Shown here: piece by piece, positions 9,474 through 17,751 of the stretch
Layout: every line of letters begins with the position of its first letter
How positions within the stretch are numbered: the stretch's first letter is position 1
Assembly (NCBI GenBank): GCA_004294445.1
Contig: REAZ01000014.1
Span: 1 to 64,000, forward strand
DNA from: Cytophagales bacterium
Lineage (GTDB): Bacteria; Bacteroidota; Bacteroidia; Cytophagales; Thermoflexibacteraceae
Direction of reading: 5' to 3'
Length of the DNA stretch: 64,000 nucleotides
The notes under the pieces: generated by a model
The model's database searches: none
The model's input: only the letters and a program-made list of their open reading frames with translations
What the model was told of the DNA's origin: nothing
Made by a program: the position numbers and the translations under genes

Positions 9474-10370
9474 CTAACTTTTCTTTTTCAATACATAGAT
9501 AATAGAACTTGATTTATCCACATTTAGCAAGCCTCTGAGCAGGGCAATGCCCCCATGTAACGCTCCTCTGATGAGTCCGATAGAGTTTGCGGCGTATTTT
9601 TCACTTAGCAAAGCAATATAGAAGGGGTCAAAAGGCATTATTTTCTTTTCCATAATTTGGAAACCATGATTTTGGGCTAAAGTAGCTATTGAAGTTGGGG
9701 AAAAGTGCCACAAATGTCTTGGTACATCATACGCCGCCCATTGAGCTTTGTAGTGTGCGGCATCATAACATTCGTGATTTGGCACTGCTATAAAAAGCGT
9801 CCCTGCATCTTTGAGTAGTCTGCCGAACTGCTGCCAACTGCCATTTAGCTCGTGCAGATGCTCTAAAACGTGCCAAAGTGTAATGGCATCAAACTGTTTT
9901 TCAGCAAGTCTGGTAAGCTCTGAGGGTGGAAAAATGGTCAAACCGAATTGCTGCTCTGCAAACTTTCTTGCATCTTCATCGGCTTCTATTCCTTTTACCT
10001 GCCATTGTTTTTTTTTCATCATATCCAAAAAATAACCCGTCCCGCTCCCAATATCGAGCAGCGAACCTTGATGTACGTGCGTTGCTTTGCTTACCAAATC
10101 ATATTTACTTCTGAGCATCCAATTCCTTGCATAGTGGTACAAACGGTTGATAAGACCTGCTTTAGTATTGCTATGAGAGATATAGCTTTCAGCTTTGTAG
10201 TAGCTACCAATGCTTGCTTGGTCAGGAATATTTTGGGTGAGTCCCGTATGGCATGGCTGGCAGTAAGCTATTTCGAACTGCTCGCCCGAAACGGTATAGT
10301 CCTTACAGACTAAGAAAGGGATAAGATTTTTACCTGAGCAAATAGGACATTCGGTATGAACAATTCTCAT
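9474..10370 (-). CDS. Class I SAM-dependent methyltransferase with N-terminal zinc-binding cysteines
   Basis: This 298-aa protein opens with a Cys-rich module (ECPICSGKN and YCQPCHTGLT), likely a small zinc ribbon. A Methyltransf_23-type Rossmann domain follows. The SAM-binding motif I is SLLDIGSGTGYFLDMMKK, the acidic strand-2 end is GIEADE, and the post-II region reads FDAITLWHVLEHLHE. This layout is common in Bacteroidota proteins near glycan genes, where small-molecule or sugar methylation is often assumed. The substrate cannot be read here. It is divergent from tadA and shares a palindromic promoter region with it. Confidence 0.8.
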   Translation of the reverse strand: MRIVHTECPICSGKNLIPFLVCKDYTVSGEQFEIAYCQPCHTGLTQNIPDQASIGSYYKAESYISHSNTKAGLINRLYHYARNWMLRSKYDLVSKATHVHQGSLLDIGSGTGYFLDMMKKKQWQVKGIEADEDARKFAEQQFGLTIFPPSELTRLAEKQFDAITLWHVLEHLHELNGSWQQFGRLLKDAGTLFIAVPNHECYDAAHYKAQWAAYDVPRHLWHFSPTSIATLAQNHGFQIMEKKIMPFDPFYIALLSEKYAANSIGLIRGALHGGIALLRGLLNVDKSSSIIYVLKKKS

Positions 10371-10400
10371 TTTTGAAGTTCTGATTTAGTATTTTGCCCG

Positions 10401-10408
10401 CAAATATA
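10401..10408 (-). promoter_or_regulatory. -7 promoter box for the methyltransferase gene
   Basis: The plus strand reads CAAATATA, that is TATATTTG on the minus strand, an exact TAnnTTTG match. It lies 31 bases upstream of the start codon at 10370 and forms one arm of a palindrome with the tadA -7 box. Confidence 0.5.
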
Positions 10409-10421
10409 GGTAAAAACCTTT

Positions 10422-10429
10422 TATATTTG
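10422..10429 (+). promoter_or_regulatory. -7 promoter box for tadA; predicts a leaderless mRNA
   Basis: TATATTTG matches the Bacteroidota TAnnTTTG -7 box exactly. A TTTG at 10393-10396 could be the -33 element, although the spacing (25) is long. The start codon of tadA is at 10435, so transcription would begin at or next to the ATG. Confidence 0.45.
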
Positions 10430-10434
10430 CAGGC

Positions 10435-10875
10435 ATGGATACAGACGTTTTTTTTATGCAGGAGGCACTGCGGTTAGCACAGCAGGCAGGCGAGCAAGGA
10501 GAAATTCCTGTGGGGGCAGTGGTCGTCTGTGCCGATAAGATTGTTGGCAGGGGATACAACCAAACTATAGCCCTCAAAGACCCTACGGCACACGCCGAGA
10601 TGATTGCAATTACAGCCGCTACAAATACTATAGGCTCGCGCTACCTGAACGAATGTACGCTATACGTAACCTTAGAGCCTTGTGTGATGTGTGCGGGGGC
10701 GTGCTATTGGGCGATGCTGGGCAGAGTTGTCTATGGGGCAAACGATGAAAAAAATGGCTGTGGAAAAGTAGGGAAGCCCCTTTTTCACCCCAAAACAGAA
10801 GTAGCAAAAGGCATCATGCTCTTAGAAACAAGCGATTTATTAAAGGTATTTTTCAAAAAATTAAGAACAAAGTGA
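10435..10875 (+). CDS. tadA: tRNA-specific adenosine deaminase TadA
   Basis: This 146-aa cytidine-deaminase-fold enzyme converts A34 to inosine in tRNA-Arg(ACG), which lets the tRNA read several codons. The zinc site is complete: His53-Ala-Glu55 (HAEMIA, Glu55 as proton shuttle) and Cys83/Cys86 (EPCVMCAGAC). Length is normal for the family. The ATG start is supported by the -7 box just upstream. It is followed 81 bp later by purE, which has its own promoter-like motif. Confidence 0.92.
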   Translation: MDTDVFFMQEALRLAQQAGEQGEIPVGAVVVCADKIVGRGYNQTIALKDPTAHAEMIAITAATNTIGSRYLNECTLYVTLEPCVMCAGACYWAMLGRVVYGANDEKNGCGKVGKPLFHPKTEVAKGIMLLETSDLLKVFFKKLRTK

Positions 10876-10905
10876 TTTCCTAACAGCATAATCTTTATTT
10901 CGTAC

Positions 10906-10913
10906 TACTTTTG
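10906..10913 (+). promoter_or_regulatory. -7 promoter box for purE
   Basis: TACTTTTG is an exact TAnnTTTG match, 43 bases before the purE start. No clear TTTG -33 element is seen at the usual distance. Confidence 0.35.
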
Positions 10914-10956
10914 CAAAATCTAATTTTTCATTATTAAGCATTAAACACATTTATTT

Positions 10957-11448
10957 ATGGTAGGAATCATCATGGGAAGTAAGTCAGATTTGCCCGTTAT
11001 GGCAGAAGCTGCAAAAGCCTTAAAAGAACTTGGGGTAGCGTTTGAGATGACCGTAGTATCGGCACATCGCACCCCGCATAGGCTCATGGAATATGCCGAA
11101 AAAGCAAGAGAAAGAGGCATAAAAGTAGTAGTAGCGGGGGCAGGCGGGGCAGCACACCTACCGGGCATGGTGGCTTCCATCACCACTTTACCTGTCATAG
11201 GCGTACCTATTAAGTCCTCAAACTCGATAGATGGCTGGGATTCGATTCTTTCCATTTTGCAAATGCCTGCGGGTGTTCCTGTAGCAACGGTAGCCCTGAA
11301 CGGAGCAAGAAATGCAGGAATCTTGGCAGCACAAATCATAGGTACGCATGATGAGCAAATAGCAAACAAATTGGAAGCATTTAAAGCAGATTTGCGCGAT
11401 AAAGTATTAACTACCTTAGAAGAGGTCGAAAACTTCAAACTTTCTTAA
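10957..11448 (+). CDS. purE: N5-carboxyaminoimidazole ribonucleotide mutase PurE
   Basis: This 163-aa protein is class I PurE. It moves the carboxyl group of N5-CAIR to give CAIR in purine synthesis. Signatures are complete: [10 protein letters not shown] at the N-terminus, the catalytic-histidine segment SAHRTPHRL, the glycine loop [11 protein letters not shown] and [13 protein letters not shown]. It stands alone, with no purK or other purine gene in the window. Confidence 0.95.
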   Translation: MVGIIMGSKSDLPVMAEAAKALKELGVAFEMTVVSAHRTPHRLMEYAEKARERGIKVVVAGAGGAAHLPGMVASITTLPVIGVPIKSSNSIDGWDSILSILQMPAGVPVATVALNGARNAGILAAQIIGTHDEQIANKLEAFKADLRDKVLTTLEEVENFKLS

Positions 11449-11579
11449 CATTGTTTGCTTGTTAATTTTGTTTAAAAATCTTTACTTATTTGTGTATGAT
11501 TTTGCAATACAAGATTTTTGAGGTAAATTTATTCTAAAATCAAAAATTCAAAGACTATCAAATTTCTTAAAAAATAGAT

Positions 11580-12236
11580 ATGCAAAAAATATTCGTTTTT
11601 ATCCTCTTTATAGTAGTAGCTTTTTCCATTTCGGGGCAGAAGGCGTGGTCTCAAGGAGAAAGAAAAGTCATTACACTTTCGGGGCTTATTGTTCAGGGAG
11701 ATAGTGCCTATGGCGTACCGGGTGTGAATGTGTATGTTCCCAAAGCAGGGCGAGGTGTTTTTACAGACTATCGAGGTTTCTTCTCTATGCCTACTTTGGA
11801 GGGAGATACCATCATTATCAGTGCGATTGGCTATCAAAAACAGCGTCTGATAGTGCCAAGAGTTACAGATATGTCCTATCATGTAGTTGTTAATCTGAAA
11901 GAATCTACAATTATGCTTGCAGGCGTGGAAGTATTGCCTTACTCAGACGAGGAGGAGTTCAAAGAGGCATTTGTAGCCCTAAATCTGCCATCGAAAGAGT
12001 TGGAAAATATGCAAAAGAACCTCAGCCCAACGGCTATCAGAAATATGGCTTTTTCAATGCCAATGGACGGAAGCCTGAACTATAAGTTTTATCTAAACCA
12101 GCAATCTATGCAAATGGGGAATCGCAACTTCGCCACTACCATTCCCTTTTTGAATCCTTTTGCTTGGATAGAACTTATCAAATCTATCAAACGTGGCGAT
12201 TTTAAGCGTAAAGATAATAGGCGTAGCCGCGACTAA
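11580..12236 (+). CDS. Secreted CarboxypepD_reg-like protein
   Basis: The product has 218 aa. A signal peptide (residues ~1-25) precedes a carboxypeptidase-regulatory-like beta-sandwich at ~30-110 (YGVPGVNVYVPKAGRGVFTD, then YRGFFSMPTLEGDTIIISAI). This domain occurs at the N-terminus of TonB-dependent receptors and in stand-alone envelope proteins of Bacteroidota. The rest (residues 120-218) is not recognised; it ends in a basic tail. Function is unknown, and a periplasmic or surface location is likely. Confidence 0.75.
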   Translation: MQKIFVFILFIVVAFSISGQKAWSQGERKVITLSGLIVQGDSAYGVPGVNVYVPKAGRGVFTDYRGFFSMPTLEGDTIIISAIGYQKQRLIVPRVTDMSYHVVVNLKESTIMLAGVEVLPYSDEEEFKEAFVALNLPSKELENMQKNLSPTAIRNMAFSMPMDGSLNYKFYLNQQSMQMGNRNFATTIPFLNPFAWIELIKSIKRGDFKRKDNRRSRD

Positions 12237-12341
12237 TTCCAAGTTAAGCAAATAATTAATACCTGCTTTTCATTGTGTATCAATTATTTTGCTAAATTGC
12301 GGAAAATTTTTACTACATATATTAAATATTGCAAGACAGTT

Positions 12342-13367
12342 ATGAGTTTCATGGATTTTTTTTCAAGTGACCTTGCGATTGACTTAGGAACGGCAAATAC
12401 CCTTATTCTTCATAAAAATAAAATTGTGGTTGATGAGCCTTCCATTATAGCATTGGACAAATCTACAGGGAAGGTGATTGCGATTGGGCGAGATGCAATG
12501 CTCATGCACGAGAAAACGCATGAGAATATTAAAACTATCAGACCGCTTCGTGATGGCGTAATTGCAGATTTTCATGCCGCCGAACACATGATACGAGGCA
12601 TGATTAAGATGATTGATAATGGGCGAAAGTTTTTCTCTCCTTCGCATAGAATGGTGATTTGTATTCCTTCGGGCATTACGGAGGTAGAAAAACGTGCCGT
12701 ACGGGATTCCGCCGAACACGCAGGGGCAAAGGAAGTGTATATGATTCACGAGCCTATTGCCGCCGCTATTGGTATAGGTATCGACATCGAGAAGCCCGTA
12801 GGTACTATGATTGTGGATATTGGTGGCGGAACAACAGAGATTGCCGTCATTGCCCTTTCGGGTATTGTATGCGATCAGTCAGTCAGGACGGCAGGCGATA
12901 TTTTTAGCCGAGATATTCTGGACTACCTGCGAAGGCAGCATAACCTTCTTGTAGGGGAAAGAACAGCTGAAAAAGTGAAGATTGAGGTTGGCTCGGCAAT
13001 GGCAGAATTAGAAAATCCGCCAGATGACTATGAGGTACGAGGCAGAGATTTGATGACGGGGATTCCGAAAGTAGTCAAAGTTTCTTACCACGAAATAGCT
13101 TTTGCTATTGATAAATCTATTTCCAAAATAGAAGAAGCAGTACTCAAGGCATTAGAAATATCGCCGCCAGAGTTAGCAGCAGATATTTATGACAACGGTA
13201 TTCACCTTACGGGTGGGGGCGCACTCATCAGAGGGCTTGACAAACGCCTCGCTATCAGGACTAAGCTGCCGATTCATATTGCTGATGACCCGCTTAGAGC
13301 TGTTGTCAGAGGTACAGGCATTACGCTGAATAGATTGCAGCACTTCAAAAGTATTTTGATGACTTAA
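12342..13367 (+). CDS. mreB: Rod shape-determining protein MreB
   Basis: This actin-like ATPase (341 aa from this start) forms membrane-bound filaments that guide sidewall peptidoglycan synthesis. The ATPase signatures are intact: DLAIDLGTANTLILHKNKIV (phosphate 1), TMIVDIGGGTTEIAVIALSG (phosphate 2) and HLTGGGALIRGLDKRLA (adenosine). A longer in-frame opening to a TTG at 12273 exists, but the ATG at 12342 (MSFMDFFSSDLAIDLG) matches the usual MreB N-terminus. A hairpin terminator follows, and mreC and mreD come next. Confidence 0.95.
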   Translation: MSFMDFFSSDLAIDLGTANTLILHKNKIVVDEPSIIALDKSTGKVIAIGRDAMLMHEKTHENIKTIRPLRDGVIADFHAAEHMIRGMIKMIDNGRKFFSPSHRMVICIPSGITEVEKRAVRDSAEHAGAKEVYMIHEPIAAAIGIGIDIEKPVGTMIVDIGGGTTEIAVIALSGIVCDQSVRTAGDIFSRDILDYLRRQHNLLVGERTAEKVKIEVGSAMAELENPPDDYEVRGRDLMTGIPKVVKVSYHEIAFAIDKSISKIEEAVLKALEISPPELAADIYDNGIHLTGGGALIRGLDKRLAIRTKLPIHIADDPLRAVVRGTGITLNRLQHFKSILMT

Positions 13368-13385
13368 TTGGGTTTTAGAAGTTTG

Positions 13386-13427
13386 AAACCTAACAGGTTT
13401 TCAAAAATCTGTTAGGTTTTGTTTTTA
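13386..13427 (+). terminator. Hairpin terminator between mreB and mreC
   Basis: Perfect 11-bp arms (AAACCTAACAG at 13386-13396, CTGTTAGGTTT at 13409-13419) enclose a 12-base loop. A TTGTTTTTAT tract follows. It lies 18 bases after the mreB stop and just before the mreC start at 13434, so it may attenuate rather than fully stop read-through. The arm sequence resembles palindromes dispersed in Bacteroidota genomes. Confidence 0.65.
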
Positions 13428-13433
13428 TATACT

Positions 13434-14252
13434 ATGCAATTACTGCTTCAACTTTTTTTTAGATATAGGATATTCCTTACTTTCGTACTGTTAGAAACAA
13501 TTTGCGGTTGGCTTGTTGTCCGCAATAATACCTATCAGAGCGCTTCTTCTTTTACCTCTTCCAATGTACTGATAGCAGAGCTATACAGTGCTAAAAATTA
13601 TGTAGATGACTATTTTCTTCTCAGAAGTATAAACGAAGACTTAGCAAGCCAAAATGCCATGCTCAAAGAAGAACTTAGTAGGTTGAAATTTGGCGGGGCT
13701 GATTACGACACTGCTATCCTACCTCAGTACGACTACATCAAAGCCAAAGTAATTAATAACTCATTATTCAAAAGTAAAAACTACCTAACTATTAACAAAG
13801 GGAGCAAAGATGGCGTAGTAGTGGGCATGGGGGTAGTAAGCGGCACAGGAGTCATAGGGAAGGTAAAAGCGTGTTCGGAAGATTATGCTACTGTTACTTC
13901 TCTTTTGAATAGCGATATACAAGTAGCTTCTCGTGTCAAAAAAAGTAATATTATATGCACTACAAAGTGGGATTTGCTCGATTATAGAGAGGCAGATTTG
14001 CTTGAGATAGGGCGGCACGTAGATTTGAAAGTCAATGACACCATCATTACTTCAGGATTTAGCCAAGTTTATCCCGAAAATTACCCTATTGGCAGGGTAA
14101 AATCTGTGAGCCTAACAAAAAGTAATTCATTTTTGAAAGTAAAAATAGCATTCTTTACCGATTTTAGTTCGCTCAACTATGTTTATGTAGTTAAAAACAA
14201 AAAACAAGTGCAACTGGATTCTTTGCAAGAGAAATCCTTAATAGAGAAATAA
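13434..14252 (+). CDS. mreC: Rod shape-determining protein MreC
   Basis: The product has 272 aa. An N-terminal membrane anchor (LFFRYRIFLTFVLLETICG) is followed by a coiled coil (~60-85, SQNAMLKEELSRL). The periplasmic beta-barrel core has family motifs such as LTINKGSKDGVVVGMGVVS and NDTIITSGFSQVYPENYPIG. MreC links MreB filaments to the cell-wall elongation enzymes. A TTG five codons earlier is in frame, but it falls inside the terminator stem; the ATG at 13434 is preferred. mreD follows 26 bp later. Confidence 0.92.
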   Translation: MQLLLQLFFRYRIFLTFVLLETICGWLVVRNNTYQSASSFTSSNVLIAELYSAKNYVDDYFLLRSINEDLASQNAMLKEELSRLKFGGADYDTAILPQYDYIKAKVINNSLFKSKNYLTINKGSKDGVVVGMGVVSGTGVIGKVKACSEDYATVTSLLNSDIQVASRVKKSNIICTTKWDLLDYREADLLEIGRHVDLKVNDTIITSGFSQVYPENYPIGRVKSVSLTKSNSFLKVKIAFFTDFSSLNYVYVVKNKKQVQLDSLQEKSLIEK

Positions 14253-14278
14253 ATTTTTACACGAGCCTTTATATTAAG

Positions 14279-14782
14279 ATGAACAATTTATCTTCAGTGC
14301 TTAGTTCGCTTGCCTACCTCGCCCTCCAAGTCCTATTTATTCGTCATTGGGCGTTATTTGATATGGCATTTTGCCTTGTTTATATTTCAGTAATGTTATT
14401 ACTCCCTTTTCAGTTGAGCAGTCTTTGGCTGATGGCTGTCGGCTTTGTGCTGGGCTTTTGTGTAGATATTTTCTACGATACTTTGGGCATACACGCTGCC
14501 TGCTGCGTATTTTTGGGCTACCTCCGCCCCTATATTGCCAACCTCATCAGACCGAGCGGCGGCTACGAAATAGCAATGAAACCCTATCTGAGCATCATGG
14601 GCTTGCGGTGGTTTGTAACCTATACCGCCCTGCTTACAGCTGTTCACCATTTTCCTTTGTTCCTCATCGAGGCATGGAGTTTTCATTTATTTGGGTTTAC
14701 CTTGCTCAAAGCCCTTTTTAGCACGCTATTTACCTCAGTAGTCATCGTTATTTTTCAATATCTTTTTTATAGAAATAAATAA
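14279..14782 (+). CDS. mreD: Rod shape-determining protein MreD
   Basis: This 167-aa polytopic inner-membrane protein has about five hydrophobic helices. Its position after mreC and the membrane pattern with the central GFCVDIFYDTLGIHAACCVF stretch match MreD, which joins MreB/MreC in the elongation complex. The penicillin-binding protein 2 and rodA genes that often follow in Bacteroidota are not next to it here. Confidence 0.85.
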   Translation: MNNLSSVLSSLAYLALQVLFIRHWALFDMAFCLVYISVMLLLPFQLSSLWLMAVGFVLGFCVDIFYDTLGIHAACCVFLGYLRPYIANLIRPSGGYEIAMKPYLSIMGLRWFVTYTALLTAVHHFPLFLIEAWSFHLFGFTLLKALFSTLFTSVVIVIFQYLFYRNK

Positions 14783-14934
14783 AAGCAGTTCGCCGCCGCA
14801 ATACATTTGCCCGATTCGGCGTTCCAGTTTAAGCGAACATACTGATAATCAATTTATTTACCTAAAGACGAATATACATACATAATAAATATTTTAATAG
14901 AACTAAAAACTCATCACTTAACATGGTTATTCAA

Positions 14935-15621
14935 ATGAAAAAAATAATTTTTATTCTAAGTTTTTTGTATGCTACCAATGGCTTTGCCCAATTCTCTTTT
15001 CTTCGCAAAGTGCCTGTAAAACCTGTGATGGATATTGGCTTTAGCACTTACGGCAATGCACCTACCAACATGGAAATCAACTTGATAGGGTCAAGAACTG
15101 TCAATATTGCAGCACTTTATGAAGTTTATATCAGCGACCATTTCACTTTTAATACAGGAATTGGCGTTTCGATGGAAAGATACAGTTTTGAGAAAAACGT
15201 TACCCTTCGGGAAACGTTTGACGGGCAGAATAACAAGATAGTAGGCGTTTTTCCGCTTGCTTATGCAGATGTGCGAAAATCTTTACTTGCCCCTACCTAC
15301 TTGGATATTCCTGTAGAATTTAGGGCAGTAACCTCTACAGGCAGACAAACTTTTCGCTTTATCTTAGGATTCAAGGCGGGTGTGTTGGTGGCAGCCCATA
15401 CAAAAGTGAAATACGGCACAGGAGATGACTTACGGACAGAAAAATTCAAAGACGATTTTTTGCTCAACCGATTCCGCTATGGCATTTACGGCAGAGTTGG
15501 GTACAAAAGTATGCACCTATATACCTATTATAGCCTTTCTGATTTGTTTCAGGCAAATAAATTATTGCCAAATCAGGCGGTAATGCCGCTTACTTTTGGG
15601 CTAAGTTTTATGATGTTCTGA
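14935..15621 (+). CDS. Outer-membrane beta-barrel protein (PorT-like)
   Basis: From the ATG at 14935 the product has 228 aa. It has a signal peptide (MKKIIFILSFLYATNGFAQ) and then alternating amphipathic strands ending in an aromatic residue (LSFMMF), as expected for a beta-barrel inserted by Bam. The overall pattern fits the Bacteroidota PorT/OMP_b-brl group. An upstream ATG at 14923 would add four residues before the signal peptide. Function is unknown; it lies between mreD and fmt without an obvious link to either. Confidence 0.75.
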   Translation: MKKIIFILSFLYATNGFAQFSFLRKVPVKPVMDIGFSTYGNAPTNMEINLIGSRTVNIAALYEVYISDHFTFNTGIGVSMERYSFEKNVTLRETFDGQNNKIVGVFPLAYADVRKSLLAPTYLDIPVEFRAVTSTGRQTFRFILGFKAGVLVAAHTKVKYGTGDDLRTEKFKDDFLLNRFRYGIYGRVGYKSMHLYTYYSLSDLFQANKLLPNQAVMPLTFGLSFMMF

Positions 15622-15666
15622 TTTTGAGAAAGTAGGCACTTATAAAGTAAAATCCAAATTTTTAAA

Positions 15667-16590
15667 ATGAAGAACCCCCGTATTATATTCATGGGAACGC
15701 CCGAATTTGCTGTTCCTGCATTGGAAATTCTCATACAAAATAACTACAACGTAGTTGCGGTCATCACCGCAACCGACAAAGAAGGGAAAAGAGGTTCGGC
15801 TTTAGTCCCTTCTGCCGTAAAAAAGTGTGCTTTGCAGCATCATATTCCCGTTTTGCAACCCGAAAAACTCAAAAATCCTGAATTTTTAGAAGAACTTGCC
15901 GCTTATAAAGCTGATTTGCAAATAGTGGTTGCCTTTCGAATGTTGCCCGAAGTAGTTTGGGCAATGCCAAAATTAGGCACTTTTAACCTACATGGCTCAT
16001 TATTACCTCATTACAGAGGGGCTGCCCCTATTAACTGGGCTATCATCAATGGTGAGAAAGAAACAGGCGTAACTACTTTTTTCCTCCAACAAGAAATAGA
16101 TACAGGTGATTTGATTTTGCAAGATAAAGAGCCTATTTATGAGGAAGATACGATAGGAACGCTGTACGAAAGGCTTATGCAAAAGGGAGCTAATTTGGTA
16201 CTAAAAACTGTTCAACTGATAGAAAGTGGCGAAGTAAAAACTATTCCTCAATCACAGATTCCGACCGAAGAACTAAAACTTGCGCCGAAGATTTTTAAGG
16301 AAACTTGCCAAATTAACTTTGACCAACATGCCAAGCAAGTGTATGATTTTGTGAGAGGACTTGCCCCTATCCCTACGGCTTGGGCGGAAGTAAAAGGGAA
16401 GATATATAAAATTTTTAGGGTGAAACCCTTTGAAATAGAGCCTTTTGGCGAAGTAGGCACGCTGCAAACGGACAATAAGAGTTTCCTACACATAGCAACC
16501 AAAGATGGCTACGTGAGCATTGAAGAATTGCAAGCGGAAGGAAAAAAGCAAATGGACATTAAAAGTTTCTTACAAGGAAATAAGTTTTGA
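15667..16590 (+). CDS. fmt: Methionyl-tRNA formyltransferase
   Basis: This 307-aa enzyme adds a formyl group from 10-formyl-THF to initiator Met-tRNA. The N-terminal formyltransferase domain has IIFMGTPEFAVPALEIL and the catalytic loop FNLHGSLLPHYRGAAPINWA (Asn-His), then TFFLQQEIDTGDLI. The C-terminal tRNA-binding domain starts near residue 205. Length is normal. The stop overlaps the start of the GT9 gene (TGATG). Confidence 0.95.
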   Translation: MKNPRIIFMGTPEFAVPALEILIQNNYNVVAVITATDKEGKRGSALVPSAVKKCALQHHIPVLQPEKLKNPEFLEELAAYKADLQIVVAFRMLPEVVWAMPKLGTFNLHGSLLPHYRGAAPINWAIINGEKETGVTTFFLQQEIDTGDLILQDKEPIYEEDTIGTLYERLMQKGANLVLKTVQLIESGEVKTIPQSQIPTEELKLAPKIFKETCQINFDQHAKQVYDFVRGLAPIPTAWAEVKGKIYKIFRVKPFEIEPFGEVGTLQTDNKSFLHIATKDGYVSIEELQAEGKKQMDIKSFLQGNKF

Positions 16591-17579
16591 TGCAAAAAAT
16601 TATTTTATCACGCACCGACAATCTGGGAGATGTAGTGCTTACCTTGCCAATGGCAGGAGCTATCAAGGCACAACTCCCTGATAGTCAAGTTTTTTTTATT
16701 GGGAAAAGCTATACGAAAGCCATCATTGAGGGGAGCAATTTTGTAGATAAATTTTTGGACAGGGAGGAAATTTTGCAGCATCCGCAACTGCTCAAAGAGT
16801 TACAAGCAAATGCCATTATTCATGTTTTTCCTGATAAAGAAATAGCAAGTTTGGCAAAGCGTGTAAACATTCCTATACGCATAGGCACAAGTCATCGACT
16901 TTTTCACTGGTTTAGCTGCAACAAAATGGTAAATTTGGGTCGCAAAAATTCAGATTTGCACGAAGCGCAGCTAAATTTGAAACTTTTGCAGCCTTTGCAG
17001 CTAAAAACTGATTACGCTCTCTCAGAAATTGGCAAACTCTACGGCATGAGCAAAATAACTCCTCTGCCATCAGAATTTCAGCAGTTAGTAAGCAAAGAAA
17101 AGTTTAACCTAATCCTCCACCCCAAGTCCAAAGGGAGCGCAAGGGAATGGAATTTGGAGAATTACCAAGCACTGATTCAGCTACTGCCAAAGGAGAAATT
17201 TCAATTTTTCATTACAGGAACGCAAGCAGAAGGAGAAAAGATAAAAAACTTACTCCCTTCTATTTTTAACTTTGAAAACGTGTATGATTTGACAGGGAAA
17301 CTATCTCTTAGTCAATTAGTTAGTTTTATCAATGAAGTTGGTGCTTTGGTTGCTTGCAGTACGGGACCTCTGCACATAGCGGCGGCACTTGGCAAAAAAG
17401 CAATAGGTATTTTCCCACCTATGCGCCCCATACACCCCCAACGATGGCAACCTTTGGGCATACAGGCACAGACGCTTTGCCTGAATAAGTCTTGCAATGA
17501 CTGTAAAAAAAGTATGGACTGTCCTTGTATTCAATCTATTACGCCGAAACAAGTGGCAAATTTGTTTTTTTCTTTATGA
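16590..17579 (+). CDS. Glycosyltransferase family 9 (heptosyltransferase-like)
   Basis: This 329-aa GT-B-fold enzyme resembles ADP-heptose:LPS heptosyltransferases. The N-terminus is LSRTDNLGDVVLTLPMAGAI. The donor-binding C-terminal half has NLILHPKSKGSAREWNLENY and LVACSTGPLHIAAALGKKAI, followed by IGIFPPMRPIHPQRW. It probably adds a sugar to the lipid A core or another glycan; the exact substrate is unknown. The ATG at 16590 overlaps the fmt stop, so the two are coupled. A cysteine-rich tail (CLNKSCNDCKKSMDCPC) near the C-terminus is a feature of part of this family. Confidence 0.85.
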   Translation: MQKIILSRTDNLGDVVLTLPMAGAIKAQLPDSQVFFIGKSYTKAIIEGSNFVDKFLDREEILQHPQLLKELQANAIIHVFPDKEIASLAKRVNIPIRIGTSHRLFHWFSCNKMVNLGRKNSDLHEAQLNLKLLQPLQLKTDYALSEIGKLYGMSKITPLPSEFQQLVSKEKFNLILHPKSKGSAREWNLENYQALIQLLPKEKFQFFITGTQAEGEKIKNLLPSIFNFENVYDLTGKLSLSQLVSFINEVGALVACSTGPLHIAAALGKKAIGIFPPMRPIHPQRWQPLGIQAQTLCLNKSCNDCKKSMDCPCIQSITPKQVANLFFSL

Positions 17580-17620
17580 TTACTTATTTTTGAGAAATAA
17601 AAATTAGGTGGTGCTTCTAA

Positions 17621-17719
17621 TTGTATGATGTCCTCCCCCCGCCCCCGCCAAAGGGGGAGAATATAGTTTTTTCCCCTTCGGAGGGGGCAGGGGGAGGTAA
17701 AAGTTGTTATATCATACAT
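17621..17719. repeat. G/C-tract palindromic element
   Basis: A strong inverted repeat, CCTCCCCC...AGGGGGA at 17632-17658 against TTCCCCTTCGGAGGGGGCAG...GGAGG at 17671-17697, is nested inside a second one, TGTATGAT at 17622-17629 and ATCATACA at 17711-17718. Base composition is unlike its surroundings. It fills the gap between the GT9 and sterol-desaturase genes, and resembles small non-coding palindromes of the MITE/REP kind. It could also act as a terminator. Confidence 0.6.
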
Positions 17720-17751
17720 TTGAATTTATCACCAAAAACTTACCAATAAAC

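Noticed and set aside
12273-12341. N-terminal extension of MreB from a TTG
   Set aside because: The extra 23 residues do not resemble MreB, while the ATG at 12342 gives the expected N-terminus.
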